Origin: Acanthopleura granulata | Lineage: Eukaryota > Mollusca > Polyplacophora > Chitonida > Chitonidae | Length of the DNA: 64,000 nt | Reading direction: 5' to 3' | Assembly: GCA_016165875.1 (NCBI GenBank) | Contig: JABBOT010000005.1 | Span: 1,638,692 to 1,702,691 of the forward strand | Part shown: piece by piece, positions 12,201 through 32,957 of the stretch | Layout of the letters: each line of letters opens with the position of its first letter | Numbering within the stretch: the first letter of the stretch is position 1 | Translations under genes and position numbers: made by a program | Notes under the pieces: model-generated | The model's database searches: none | The model's input: only the letters and a program-made list of their open reading frames with translations | What the model was told of the DNA's origin: nothing

Positions 12201-14274
12201 ACTCAGGGAGCCAGATCAATGTGAATGCCTTACTGTTGAGGGCAAAACATCTTCCATGAAATGGTTATATCAACACTGTCACCTGTTTACTAACACCATG
12301 GTCGTCACAGGAGCAGTGACTGGGGAGAATCTTCAGGTTGGGATTGAACCGTGGCCACCATGAGCACTACATCACAATGTTACTCCAACTCCTACACTTC
12401 ATGACCTACATTTTGTTAAAATGTACTTATAAATACAGAATAGTTAACAATTTAAATCCTATCACCTATTTATTCATTTATTTATTTGATTGATGTTTTT
12501 CGCCATACTCAAGAATAATTCACATATATGACGGCAGACCTTCTCATCTATGGCTGGAGAGGAAGACAGCATGTGCTAGACTTGAGCTCAAAGCAATCAT
12601 ATTGGTGAGAAGCTCCTGGGTAATAGCGCTGTGCTAGAGTGGTAACCAAACAAATCATGTAAAAGATCTTTCTACTTTGCCTGGATAGTGTGTTAAAATT
12701 GGCTATGTGAAATTAAACTCTGGCTTACTTAATGAAGTCACCTAAAATCGTAAAATATGTTGATGCACAGTTTACCAAAGTACAAGTATTTGTTGGTGTG
12801 CCAAATATTAATCCACTGTCAACTCACCATTTCATTTAACAACTTCAGGAAATAAAAACTTTCAGCCTGGTAGGCAAACAATCTTGCTGAACCTATAAAG
12901 GAAAAAAGTTTGACTTTGTTTCTAAACTATTCAAACAACAGAGGAGCATACTTTAATTCATAAAGATATGTCACTGAAACTTTACCTTCATTTAAGGCAC
13001 CAAAAAACATCACATTGTTCTGCTTTTTGTAAGATTTTACAGCACATTTTTTGAAAATCAAATAACCCTGCTAGCACCTGTACTAATATTACCATAACAC
13101 TGGTGTGAAACAATGTCAAACACTTTTACAACAAACTTTACATCACAAAATAGCATACATACACATCTAATTTTAAACAACACTTACCATGTTTACTTTA
13201 AAAAAATCATGCTATTTAAAACTTAAATAGACTAGCAAGTGCAAAGATGATTCTTTAGAGGTTTTTGTTTACAATTGTTATAGTTCTTATAATGTCTTGA
13301 TGTTTACATGTACATATATTCATTTTGTGTTTCAAAGCATTTCCTCATGTCATACCCATGTCATCTACAGTTGAAAGGAGGTACATGTTAGTGGATAACA
13401 AGGACGTTTTGATCTGGACAATCTCCATGCTGTCATCTTCCCATGTGGCCACCACTTTCTGAGTGCTAGATTCTATAGCTGCTAGTCCATTTGGCAGACC
13501 AGCAAACACAAACTGCCCATCTTCAGTGTTTGACAGACATGTGGCCTTCTCTAATGCCTGGAAAACAAGGGAAAAAGACATACATTTGATACATTACATA
13601 AATGGTTACACCCACTGTTTGTTTCATTACTGTTTTCTTCAGCAGAATAGTTCTCTAAACACCAACTATTTATAGTCGGATAATGGACAAAAGAGGATGC
13701 ATATGGCATGATATGTCAAACAAAAATCTCACTACTTATTTATTTACAAAGGATTGCAACAGTCATGTGACATCACACTGTTTAGTGGACGAGACAGGGT
13801 TGGGGCTCTGGCGAAAGACAAGTCAGCGTGATCTCTGGACAAGTTAGCGATGCCGATTCGGCTTATTAAATTTAAGCATCGAGGTCTATTTTTAACAATT
13901 TCTGATATAAAATTACCTGATGCATAGTTAAGTATCAGAAATATTATGTCACCTCCATCTAACAATTTATATTAATATTAAGAGAGAGAAAATTAGTTAC
14001 CACTACTCACTTTCAACTGAACTGAACATTCATAACGTGGAGGATGGAGAAGGTTGCTCTTCGCCAAGCGTTCATCTTCTCTGGCCGCAACCGTCTCCCA
14101 AACATTATCCAGAATATTTCCCAGCACTTTATCCAGCATGCGGTAGGGCTGGGGCAATGTGTCGCGAATCTGCTCAGGGTCTGTGATGAAGTCATCGTCG
14201 TTGTCTTCGTCGCCTTCAAAATTTTTCAGGGACGGAGGAGTGTAGCTGATATTTTTACGAATGTAAACTGGCAT
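3256..14274 (-). CDS. WDR93: WDR93-like protein (WD repeat-containing protein 93), 5' ten exons
   Basis: Exons, 5' to 3' on the minus strand: 14274-14011, 13557-13356, 12892-12828, 11843-11765, 11183-11053, 10627-10550, 9722-9687, 8088-8053, 7024-6980, 3373-3256. All have GT-AG borders and compatible phases, giving about 351 residues without a stop. The N-terminus (MPVYIRKNISYTPPS) is followed by an acidic stretch and then DPEQIRDTLPQPYRMLDKVL, which I recognise as the conserved N-terminal block of WDR93. Exons 2-5 carry beta-propeller-like strands such as DGQFVFAGLPNGLAAI and SADLWLEVHRLPKDAWVKEL. Exons 6-9 encode a basic, Ser/Pro-rich, probably disordered linker. WDR93 is poorly characterised; a ciliary role is inference. 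The start has A at -3 and faces PEX11 head to head. Exon 6 has a tandem NAGNAG acceptor. The 3' end is unresolved. Confidence 0.75.
3376..3532. repeat. Degenerate ACAAAACAAC tandem repeat next to WDR93 exon 10
   Basis: About seven imperfect copies of a roughly 20-bp motif (acaaaacaacagtgtatcaat). On the minus strand it is T-rich (TTGTTTTGTATTG) and lies directly upstream of the exon 10 acceptor, so it supplies the polypyrimidine region. Confidence 0.8.
4387..5366. repeat. 34-bp minisatellite (about 29 units) in WDR93 intron 9
   Basis: The unit is approximately gcctagtgatacctcaatat followed by ggcaaccagcacaa (34 bp). Units alternate ggcaacc/ggccacc and gcaata/gtgata. A 170-bp (five-unit) block starting at about 4423 is repeated almost exactly at about 4593, showing recent block duplication. 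A stray diverged unit lies at about 4176-4212. Confidence 0.93.
5453..5700 (-). mobile_element. tRNA-derived SINE (family A), near full length
   Basis: The plus strand reads tttatttgtttattttatt, 'tatactcaagaatatttcacc', 'gccagcattacggtggaagg', 'acccacgatcatccgcaggttgctggcagacgttccc', 'ttggtggaaggcttctg' and 'gatccacggaggcacc'. The A/T tail is at the left and the tRNA-like head at the right, so the element is on the minus strand. It lies in WDR93 intron 9. Confidence 0.85.
5849..6058. repeat. 52-bp tandem repeat, four copies
   Basis: Unit atctgtcccactaattagaa followed by gaattcaggtacatgtaccttaatgtcatgat. The four copies are nearly identical. Each carries the palindrome GGTACATGTACC. Confidence 0.95.
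6065..6975. other. WDR93 intron 9, proximal part: nothing recognised
   Basis: A/T-rich intronic sequence between the 52-bp repeat and exon 9. No repeat family, RNA gene or exon was recognised. Confidence 0.5.
8100..9080. repeat. Duplicated intron segments around WDR93 exon 8 and its dead copy
   Basis: The stretch at about 8100-8345, right of exon 8, resembles the stretch at about 8870-9080, right of the ghost exon at 8801-8836. Shared blocks include 'cataaaaacctcactaacatgga' against 'cataaaaccccccactaacatgga', 'gtaacaaaataaaaaca', and 'cttcctccagtactcacgtcatca' against 'cttcctttcagcacttatgtaatca'. This supports duplication of an exon together with about 0.3 kb of intron. Confidence 0.7.
8801..8836 (-). 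pseudogene. Ghost exon of WDR93: third, donor-dead copy of a 36-nt exon
   Basis: On the minus strand, after a good acceptor (TTATTTCAG), 36 nt read LKDRVKPAKGMD. The live exon 8 (8053-8088) reads PKGRTRSAKGSD, with the same length and phase. The live exon is followed by GTAAGC, but here the next bases are ATATGC, so the donor GT is lost. The next GT (CTAC|GTAAAT) would add 10 nt and shift the frame. I read this as a decayed duplicate exon; cryptic use is possible but would break the frame. Confidence 0.65.
10155..10330 (-). mobile_element. SINE fragment related to family A
   Basis: The plus strand starts tttatttacttatttgattg, then 'atgccacagtgaagaatttttcac', 'gatggcggttag', 'ggaaactgctacac' and 'ctctcaccaatgag'. 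The tail and 'gaagaattttTCAC' block match family A in reverse; the middle is diverged. It lies in WDR93 intron 6. Confidence 0.55.
12470..12650 (-). mobile_element. tRNA-derived SINE (family A), internally deleted
   Basis: The plus strand reads 'tttattcatttatttatttg', 'gccatactcaagaataattcac', 'gacggcagacc', then jumps to 'ggctggagaggaagacagcatg' and 'ttggtgagaagctcctgggtaatagcgctgtgctaga'. The block between the target of 'ggccagcattatgg' and the 'tggctggagagg' segment is missing. It lies in WDR93 intron 3. Confidence 0.8.
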
Positions 14275-14558
14275 TTTTATGCACTAGTCTTTATCAAATT
14301 ACCAGAAAATACAAGACACGGTATTCTGATTAAAAGATCTGCACTTGTCTTTCACTCATTTTTTGTCACAAACACTAGATTTTTGCCTACTTCACCCAAA
14401 GACTGAGGTCACTTTCCATGTGTTGTTGTCAAGTCCTCCATCTTTGACAACAAACCACAACGAGGCCGTGAACTTTGACCCGGGACAGTGCGTGAGCTGA
14501 TGCAGATCGTGTGAGGAAGACCTATACATTCGGTTTCCATAGAACTTGTAATGCAAAG
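14275..14558. promoter_or_regulatory. Divergent WDR93/PEX11 intergenic region (putative bidirectional promoter)
   Basis: Only 284 bp separate the WDR93 start codon (14274, minus) from the PEX11 start codon (14559, plus). Both 5' UTRs and promoters must overlap or share this space unless upstream non-coding exons exist. I see no convincing TATA box. A shared promoter is inferred from the geometry. Confidence 0.6.
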
Positions 14559-14562
14559 ATGA
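14551..14562 (+). promoter_or_regulatory. Three-codon uORF overlapping the PEX11 start codon
   Basis: ATG CAA AGA TGA: the stop of this minimal upstream ORF overlaps the PEX11 initiator in an ATGA arrangement. If the transcript starts upstream of 14551, translation of PEX11 would require leaky scanning or termination-reinitiation. The main ATG has A at -3. Confidence 0.4.
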
Positions 14563-16928
14563 GTGGCGATTTTGTGGTTGACTTGATCAAATTCAACGCC
14601 CAGACTGCGGGAAGGGACAAAGTATGCAGGTGATGTAATGACGGATTGTAAGAATGGGCACAAGTGTCTCAAACAGGAATCGTCCCACTTTGTGACACGC
14701 TGTACTAAACCGTATAGTATCTTTCATTTTTGGCCTTGTTATTCAACGTCAGGCATTATTATGCTCTACTCCAAAACTACATGTAGTAGAGACTGGTCGA
14801 GTTATTTAGGCATGTACTGTTTCATAGCATATATGGCCGGGCTCCTAAGCGGGAGATGGGGAATAGCGCGCCAGCGCAACGTTATGATCTCGTGCCTCTT
14901 ATCAATGCGAACGTTATGAGTTTAAGTCCAGCTCATGCTGACTTTCTCTCCGGGCGTACGTGGGGAGGTCCGCCAGTAATCTGCGGATGCTCGTGGGTTT
15001 TCCCCGGGTCCCCCATAATGTTCACCGCTGTAGTATTGTAAGTGAAATATCCTTGAGTACAGTGTAAAAAATACCAATCAAAGAAATAAATGGGCGGAAG
15101 TCGTGGGTTCAAACCCGATTTGAGTCTGACATAAGGCCTTTTTACTTCCTCATCTTCTCAGCATATTGAGATACTGTAGCAAGGTGGTCTCCCCTACAAA
15201 CTGAAGAAGGGTGCGTTTATGACCCTGTAGTGTCAGTAGCCCATCTGTCTTCGTGGAGTGTCATTTGCCTTTATAGCAAAGTTGGTAGCGTAATGCACTT
15301 CAGTTAGGGAGATAAGATTTCAAACCCCAGTGTGGCTCAAAGAGTAAATCTTTCAACCATCCAGCATCAAAGGTTTGTCTGTGGACTATTTATGGTAAGT
15401 GGAAGATTTTGGGAAGAAAGTTCGTGTATGTGTGGGCTAACACATTTAGTCGTGTTTCAAGTTAGCCTATACAGTGTACAGTTGTATTGGCTTTACAATG
15501 TCTTTGTTTGTATACTTAGGTTGATCCAGTATGGAAGCAAGTTCCTGTGGTACAGGTTACAGCAGAGCCACACTCAGCAAGAGCTGCTGCAGAAACTGAA
15601 AAGCCTAGAAAGTGCTGTCAGCAATACCAGAAAATGTTAGTGTTGTTTGTCCAGCTCATGGCAGTTATGCTGCTTCTCTTACCTGCCATACAATGATACA
15701 TTCTACTGTTTTATTCAAAGCATCCTTGAGTTAGGTAGTTAAAGCAGAGCATGGATCACTGTGAATATCAGGCCCATGACCAGTGATTGTGCAAGTTTGA
15801 ATCCAATTCTCGCAGTATCAATAGCGGTTTTAAGTTAGGATGTTTGTCTGGTACCTGGCAAGGGGCGGTGGTTTGCTGCAGGCACTCAAGCTATCTCCAC
15901 CCATGCAAAACCTGACCAGTGTCATACAAGTGTGGTAAAGATATACATACATGTGCATTGTAAATCATTGTAAAGCGTTCATGGTTGCTATTGTGACTCA
16001 CTCACTCAGTGTATTACCTTACCTATTCTGAACATACTGACGATACAACTATTTTCAGATAGATGCTATCACTCAGTACAATATTCTACATTCGTACTAC
16101 ATGTATGTGTGCGGTCTTTTTGATGACTTTATGACAATCACAAATTATGACAATTTTTAGCCCTTATCATTTTTCATTCACCCAAAGAAAAATGTTCACT
16201 TAGAAATTGTATAGGAATTGTGTGTATGTAAAGGTACAGCGGCATTTTGTTTGAACATTATGCAGTGTTTTTGGAGATGTGACCTTTTTCGTGACATCTA
16301 CTCAGTGCAAGTAATTTTCCAACTGTTAATATTTTTTATGCTTTTCTTTTTTTTAAAATTAGTGTTGAGGTTTGGAAAGAGTTTCGACTTCTTTCATGGT
16401 GCTCTGAAGACGATGCATTTGTCCGACATAGTTTTGCGACTTACGCTCACCTTGTCGAAGATCAACCAGGCCTGTTACCTTCTCGTTGATCACCTGGTCT
16501 GGATGGGCCGTGTCGAGCTAGTTCAAATAGACATGAAGAAATGGTTAGAGGTGTCAGCACGGTTCTGGCTGGTCTCCATCATGTTAAACCTCGTACGGGA
16601 TGTTTACGATCTTGTCCGAGTTTTGCTTGAAGCAATTCAGCATCATAAAGCAATGCTGAGAAGAAGCCAGTACATTAACGGTGACACGCAATACAAGGAC
16701 AAGGAAAGGAAGGTGCTAACAAACACGGAATTGGTCATGAAATGCTTCTTCGAGAACAAGCCGTTGGTTTTGGACTTCGTGAAGAACGGGGCAGACTTTT
16801 TCTTACCGATGTCAAGTCTGGGACACATTCAAACCTCGCCAGGTACTCAGGGCATCCTGGGAGTTTTGTCATCTGTTGTAGGTGTTTTAACGGTGTGGAA
16901 TCCGCTTCTCAGATTGGTGCCTTCGTAA
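14559..16928 (+). CDS. PEX11: Peroxisomal membrane protein PEX11 (PEX11A/B type)
   Basis: Exons 14559-14629, 15520-15635 and 16363-16928 join in phase to 250 residues plus stop, close to human PEX11A (247 aa) and PEX11B (259 aa). PEX11 proteins elongate the peroxisomal membrane before fission. The N-terminus runs MSGDFVVDLIKFNAQTAGRD then KVCR, matching the human FTNQTQGRDRLFR and FSAQSQARERLCR blocks. The middle has LRFGKSFDFF and MHLSDIVLRLTLTLSKINQA, and VDHLVWMGRV matches the conserved 'LW' segment. A C-terminal hydrophobic segment (about residues 224-248, GILGVLSSVVGVLTVWNPLL) is the expected membrane anchor. A donor at 14622 (GTATGC) also exists, but the one at 14630 (AG|GTGATG) keeps the conserved KVCR and joins in frame. 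A SINE sits in intron 1. A single PEX11A/B-type gene is visible here; assigning it to A or B is not possible. Confidence 0.93.
14832..15092 (+). mobile_element. tRNA-derived SINE (family A), full length, in PEX11 intron 1
   Basis: Reading forward: 'tggccgggctcctaagcggg', 'gcgccagcgcaacgttatga', a box-B-like 'gagtttaagtcca', 'gctcatgctgactttctctccgggcgtacgtggggaggt', 'gtgggttttccccgggtccc', 'aagtgaaatatccttgagta' and the tail 'ccaatcaaagaaataaatg'. This is the clearest forward-strand copy and shows the order head, core, tail. Confidence 0.88.
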
Positions 16929-18200
16929 CGTCCTCAACATTATTCGACTTCTCAGGAAATCTCAAAAGAGCTACAGATATTTTGAGTAGGGGTAATAGAT
17001 TTAGCCTGTCCCCCTCTGCAACCTCTGATTATTACTTAATTTGACGCTTGTCTGTCCGCGCAATTCAGCACAATAATTCAGCTGGCATTTTGTTGACGCA
17101 TACAGAAGGAAGTCAAATGATTTAAAACTGTATATCTGGTGAGTACACTTGTGTCAGACTGAGAAATCCAGAGTGAGGAGACATGCCTACCGAGAGGCTG
17201 CTAAAGCGCTTACTTTACTATGTGCAACCTAATACTATGTGCAACCTAATACACATTTACCATGTGTCAAAGGGAGATTTAATACAATGAATATTGCTTT
17301 TTAACTCATTTATCTAACCAGTCCTAAAAAACAAAATTTTCAGATAATATTCCTTATGTAACATGGCATCTAGCAGATATGACATTGAATGTACGGTAAT
17401 TATGATGGAATGACATCAACAGTGTTTGACAACAAGTACACCACCATTTTTGTGGATTTTTCGTCAGCAATGAATGTCACCATGTGTTCTTGTGTGACAT
17501 CACTTAGGGCAAAAGTGCTAAGCAACAAAAGAAGCTTTAGTTTCCATATGATTCTCTGAAGCTTACAGGAACAGTTTTAACACACAGTGATTTTTTACCC
17601 ATCTGTCTTGGCCTTTATCATTTAAATTTGCTTTCCAAGCTGAGTTTTTGGCCCTGGTGTAGCTACACGTAAGCCTACTTGCAAAATCTTGTGGCTCTCT
17701 AAAGATTTCTGCTGAAGTCGAATACCACAGTACAAGTACATGTAGGCATTCTTAGATGGAAGGATAGTTAATATTTACGCAGTGTTTACCAGTGATTCAG
17801 TGATTATTTATTTATATTGGTGTTTTATTGGTGTTTTACACCGTACTCAAGACTATTTCAATTGTACAACGACGGCCAGCACTATGATGGGAGGAATCTG
17901 GGCAGAGCCCAGGGGAATGATTCAGTGATAAGGAATGAAGTTTAAAACATACATATGCAAGGTGTGTGGATGGTAAATAAAGATATTCAGAGCTCTTTAA
18001 TGAGCAAAGGAAATCAAGAGTTTTGCTGTTCCACTAATCAAAAATGTTTTTTTCTCTATTAAATTGTTCTTGTGTACACTGTTGATGGATGTTCAAGTGA
18101 GTTAAATAATTTTAACATTAAGGTACTTTTATGTTGTATTAATTTTCTTGAATTTTGGAACTGATGTCAATAATATGATTGTTTCGCCATCAAGAATAAA
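16929..18200 (+). other. PEX11 3' flank/UTR with candidate poly(A) signals
   Basis: There is no further coding potential. Canonical AATAAA hexamers lie at 17976-17981 and 18195-18200. An 18-bp duplication (actatgtgcaacctaata) lies at about 17218-17253, and a SINE fragment at 17805-17915. Which hexamer is used cannot be told from sequence. Confidence 0.45.
17805..17915 (-). mobile_element. SINE (family A) fragment, 5'-truncated
   Basis: The plus strand reads 'tttatttatattggtgttttattggtgttttacaccgtactcaagactatttc', 'acgacggccagcactatgatgggagg', 'gggcagagccc'. The tail and core are present and the tRNA-like head is missing. Confidence 0.82.
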
Positions 18201-18850
18201 GTATTCAAGCTGAATTTTAATCAGAAGTATATATTATTGTTACAAATGTGATGTCTACGTGTATTGTATAATTTGGATTTCAAATACCCTTTAACTGCAG
18301 ATTTAACAATCAGATTAAGCGTATTTGTTTTCCATTACTTAAGTTTTCCATTGCTACTGTTAAGTAATTTGTCATATACATATATATATATATATGTTAT
18401 TGTATGTACACAGATGCTTTTAACCAGCATAGACTTGAGGTGAATGAATCTGAAATTTAAAAAGCACTCTGGCATGAAGGATTATCACAAGTGTAATAAT
18501 GAAATAACTGGACATAAAACCTGCATAATATGAGATATAATTTGCTGAAAGTTTTTGTCTTTGGCCATTGGTTTCAAGGGTGAAGGAAATCACTCCACTT
18601 TACCAGGTACCCAACAAGCCTCCTGACTTAAAGCTGCTGCCCCTCTAGCCAGGGCTGCATTCTATCCTCCGCCTCATTGGTCGAGAAGGTTACATGTGAT
18701 CATACCATTAGCAATGCTGTTCGTTAACGAGACAGTGGGAGTGCTCCCTGAAAGCAAAGCTATGATGTTTGGATATGCACGGATTGTGAGGCAGAGGCTC
18801 TCAAAACAGTCGGCTTTTTACCTGTGTGAGATGCCACACGTTCTGTACAG
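18201..18850. other. Intergenic sequence, nothing recognised
   Basis: A/T-rich, including a (TA)n run at about 18376-18396. No exon or RNA gene was recognised. Confidence 0.5.
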
Positions 18851-18852
18851 TA

Positions 18853-19012
18853 CATGTTAACCCACTGAGATGTGAGAAAACGAAATGTTAACCCACTGAG
18901 ATGTGAGAAAACAAAATGTTAACCCACTGAGATGTGAGAAAACGAAATGTTAACCCACTGAGGTGTGAGAAAACGAAATGTTAACCCACTGAGATGTGAG
19001 AAAACGAAATGT
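18853..19012. repeat. 31-bp tandem repeat, five copies
   Basis: Unit atgttaacccactgagatgtgagaaaacgaa (31 bp), nearly perfect. The first copy begins after 'cagtac' and the last ends at 'aaatgttgcaaag'. Confidence 0.95.
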
Positions 19013-19215
19013 TGCAAAGCTTTGTACATGCACTTCTTTAGGTCTGCACGGCCTTGGTCTGTGAATAGTATTAGACCCTTATATTTGTAGGATGAGAGGT
19101 ACAAGTGTTTCCTCCAAGGTTCGTCATTACTGGCTTAAAGCTTAACCAAATATTTGTTGCCGCCGAGGCCTTGATTGCAATGGAGGCGGAGAAAAAAGCT
19201 CCCATCCAAGGCTGA

Positions 19216-19385
19216 CATTGAAACTATTCATTTATTTGATTGGTGTTTTAATGAGTACTGAAGAATATTTCACTTCAACAAGAGTGGCCAGCATTATGAT
19301 GGAAGGAAACCAGAGAGAGCCCGGCGGAAACCCACGGCCATCTGCTGGTTGCTGGCAGAACTTCCCACATACAATTAGAGAGGAG
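19216..19385 (-). mobile_element. SINE (family A), 5'-truncated
   Basis: The plus strand reads 'tcatttatttgattggtgttttaatgagtactgaagaatatttcac', 'ggccagcattatgatggaaggaaacc', 'acccacggccatctgctggttgctggcagaacttccc'. The tRNA-like head is not recognisable beyond 'agagaggaga'. Confidence 0.85.
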
Positions 19386-19389
19386 ATAT

Positions 19390-20966
19390 TGAAACAAAAC
19401 CATCAGTTTGTGACTTTGAGCGCTTGCGTACAAGATTTACAACAATACTATATAATACCATGCACTTCATCAACAATGCTTCGGCTATGATCAAGCAGTG
19501 GAGGAAACCATTCCAGCGTTATCTGCCAGACATTATCTGTCCTGTATGGCACAGTGATATATTGAGGAGACAACAACATTGACATTTTTCAGGTTTGAAC
19601 TTGCAACCAACCTACAGAGGTGCTACAGTGGGCCTAGATGCAAGTTAATATATTTATCAAGCATGCATTTGAGAAGATAAGTGGAAGAAACAGAGTGATT
19701 GTAATTCACACCAAATTTAATAGATTTCATATGATTTTTGTTATTTCAATCTTGCAACTTATAAACTCATTGGTGGTAAAATGTGGCATTTTCTTCAGAA
19801 TTGCATGCAGCAATCTCATGTATTAGCTGGGAGAAGGAAGGAAAGAATTAATGATTTCTTTCATGTTCATTCCCTGCCTAACATGAGACTACAACTAAAA
19901 CACAACTGCTTCTCAGCAAGCTCCTGACTGGTCATGTGTAAGCTGTGGCTAACTGCGTTTCACAGTGTACTATTGGCAGCAATATCAAACTTTCACCGCT
20001 GAAGTCTTAAAAGACAGAAACTAATAAAATAAGGGTCATTAAAGGGAATGCACAATAAACGATTTAAAGTTTAGTGTAGATGTTAATAAAAAATACTTCA
20101 AAAATTTAGATGGTGCATGAAACATTGAAATTTAAAACTCCACTGGATGTTGTAGTTCAAATATCCGCTAATGATTTGAAATGATCGCATATAGTGCAGC
20201 CCATGCACCTAACAGGGATATACGTGTTATTCCCCTTAATGGACATAGAGTACAGAGTTATGCCCCTTGATCCCCATCACTTCATAATGAACAAGGACGA
20301 TTGATCTGATTCAGTAATGATTGATTGGAGTTTCATACAGCACTCAAGAATATTTCACATACATGAAGGCAATAAGTTTTACGCAGGAAAGAAAACAGAG
20401 TGCACAGAACAAACCACTGGCCTTTGGCAAATAAATGACCAACATTCCACCATCACAGATTTTCAACTGAAAAGCTAGCAAGACAGACTGAAAAACCTGA
20501 GAAACCAGAGTAAAGTGTTGTGTATTTAAAATACATGTGTTCTTCATGATATCTACGATGCTATAAGGCTTAACTTCATAAAAGCCCCATTGGAGATAGT
20601 AAACTGTGAATTTGTCAGTTTCCAAGTAGCAGTACAAGTCAAAGGTCCAATGATGGGTCACTAGGGCACTCTGGACATCCCTCATACAACACACCTACCA
20701 CCCTTCAGCAATCTGTCCATGTACCACTTGGAAAACAATGTGAAATCAAACACTGGAAACTATGGCAAAAACACGTGCTCATTCATAAGACAAGAACCAT
20801 AAGCTGTAAAGCCCAGTTTCTGACTTTCCTCTGCATGTCCTTAAATGAACACACTGGCACACTTTCTTGTCAGAGTAGGGTAATGCATCTTGACTTTGTA
20901 CATACAGGCTCACAACTGTTTTCTTTCAACTTCAAACCGAAAACCTGTCTTAGTCATGTCATGGCC
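19390..20966. other. Intergenic between PEX11 and MRPL54, with a short SINE remnant
   Basis: No coding exon was recognised. A fragment of SINE family A ('ttgattggagtttcatacagcactcaagaatatttcacatacatgaaggc') lies at about 20318-20370. A minus-strand open frame at 20344-20694 shows no motif and I do not support it as a gene. Confidence 0.5.
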
Positions 20967-22094
20967 TCACTTAATTTTCTTGGCTTTCATCAGTGTAGAT
21001 ACCCTCCTCCTGTGGAGCTTCCGTAGCCTACCCCAGTAATAGTAGCTATTGGTGTCTAGCTCAGACAAGTCAGGGGGCCTTCTATCTGTCCGCAAAGTCC
21101 ACAACCAGTCAGGGTAATCTGAATCAGGTTTCAACTCGGGGTCCTGCCCTGTCACATATATGTTGGCTCCACAGCAGTACTTCACAAGTTTTTCTGGGTC
21201 AGTTTCGACTTCCAACTCAACCTTTGGTGAAATGCTGGGTGCACCTTTGCCTGCCCCAACTGAAAAAAAGAAAGTAGAGTTGACAGAGTGTGGAACATTT
21301 AGACTTAGTATATTTTGTAAGCTTGGAAAACGGTTGTATTATTGTTACATTTGACCTCTTTTCAACTCGGATAACTTGTGGCATGAGGATATACCAATGT
21401 TAGGAAGGGCTTGAGTTGAATAGGGATGTGAAATTTGCCTACTGGATTAGATACACACCAGTACAGCCCAACTCAATGAGCTACTGTTTTCAGTCTGTCT
21501 CATCAAAGTAATTCTACATTAAAGATTACACTACAGCAACAGACTGACAATATAAAAAATAGCAGACAGTACATAAACTATATAAAAAAAAAACAAACAA
21601 ACATATTTTCTCCAAATCTATTTTCACCTTAGCCTAGCTTGTCTATGATCTCTACAATGAAGACTAAAGAAAATTTCTGGCTTTCTCCAACACGGGAAAG
21701 AAAATGACATCTGTCTTACACTGGTAGAGGCGTCTAATTTAAACCATGATTACGTAGTACTTGTGTGTTTGAGCGCCACATCTATTATCCACAGAGTCTA
21801 ATATTATACAGCTCTAAACTGACTCTCCTTACGTAGACAGCTACATATTAAAATATGCGTGTATTGTAGGTGGATGCGAAAAATGAACCTCTAGTAATTT
21901 CACACGTTGTACAATTTGAAGTCACTTTAAGTATGACCACGGGACAACAGTACCGTTACCTCACCCCAAAATTACACACCTCCGATCTTTTTGGCATAAC
22001 CTACGCTTGATGTCCGAAGTACACATGCTAGTCGAGACGTGACACAGGGGCTTCTCTGCAACAGTGGGAACCACCGCGAAACTAGGGAAGCCAT
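20967..22094 (-). CDS. MRPL54: Mitochondrial large ribosomal subunit protein mL54 (MRPL54)
   Basis: Two minus-strand exons, 22094-21980 and 21259-20967, join in phase (one base, then two) to 135 residues; human MRPL54 is 138. The protein is a component of the mitoribosomal large subunit in the matrix. The N-terminus MASLVSRWFPLLQRSP is basic and amphipathic, as expected for a mitochondrial presequence, and is followed by GYAKK, as in the human DYAKK. The family core is GANIYVTGQDPELKPDSDYP then DWLWTL, DLSELD and the YWGRLRKLHRRR region, aligning with human [21 protein letters not shown] and YWRRLRKQN. The start ATG has A at -3 and G at +4. The donor is GTGTGT and the acceptor TTTTCAG. It faces AFG2B head to head. 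Confidence 0.95.
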
Positions 22095-22690
22095 CTTCTG
22101 TCAGCCATCCACTCTCCACGCACGGGTTTGTGATACTCAAGTTCACGTGAGCAACCAGACCTGCTCGGAGAGCCTCTCAGACTACACACGTGGGTTTGGC
22201 ATATATGAGTTTAAAAATTCACTGCATGAATTAAGTCTGAAGTACAGGTACACTACATAGGTGGACAGTTCTTGATGCACAGATATATATACTGAGGATG
22301 ATAAATCTCAGTCCACAACAGGCTTTCCAATTCCCTGTAGTTTGCAGCGAATTTGGATTTGTGATTCCTTTATGCACTGATGTGTGAAGGTGCCCATTCC
22401 TTTAGATAGATATACACGAGGCTGACAAATCCCCAGTGTACAAGGTTGACAAATTACTATGACAAGTAATGGGCAGTTGTACAATGTTGACAGTTCTGTA
22501 ACTTACAAGAACATTGGGTGAACAAATATCTAATGTACAAGTAAACAAGTTTTAACGGAGAACCTTGTAGGCAGAGAAGCAGTACCCTCCAGCAACTCTA
22601 GGCTACGTGTATTTCTTTATGTATGATTGATGGTTTTCACTGTGTTATGTTCTGTAAAAAGTATGCTTCATGTTAAAGAGGAATATTATC
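22095..22690. promoter_or_regulatory. Divergent MRPL54/AFG2B intergenic region
   Basis: 596 bp separate the two start codons. A bidirectional promoter is plausible. No TATA box stands out. Several 'tgacaa' words and 'gtacaa' repeats recur at about 22430-22540 without clear meaning. A 5' UTR intron of AFG2B cannot be excluded. Confidence 0.45.
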
Positions 22691-32459
<9,769 letters not shown>

Positions 32460-32957
32460 AACCTGTGCATTCATGTATCAATATGCCTAATATAATAATG
32501 GTGTTGTGGTGCATTTCATCCTTCCTTACCAAATGACTAATGGGATTTGACCAAGTCAAACCAGTGTCTTAAAACAAGGCCAGATGGATATTCTGTAGTG
32601 AATGGTTAAAACAGAGAAATAACATAGGTAACGTGAAGCTTATACAGGGGACGCTACTCTTAATAGCTCAGTGATCATGTGGTTTGGACGAGTGGTTCCC
32701 CCTGGGATAGACAAGCGCGCCTGCTGCCGGGCAGGGCTTGTCCTGAGATGGGCTGCTGATTGACCGATCCACAGTCAAGAGTTAACCGCGTCCACATGCC
32801 ACTGATTGACACCCGCACAAAACAAGGGGGCTTACTTTTGTTCGGGCCGACACCTGACTCAGATTGCAAAACCACAGGAGACTGTCGTAACGTCATACAG
32901 AAGACATGGTAGTGGTAACTAAAGCTGACCTACTTATTCTATCCTATTTATAAGACG

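Noticed and set aside
14856..15041. Small ORF in PEX11 intron 1
   Set aside because: It lies entirely within a SINE copy.
16643..17044. Open frames overlapping PEX11 exon 3
   Set aside because: Shadows of the PEX11 coding frame and its 3' flank.
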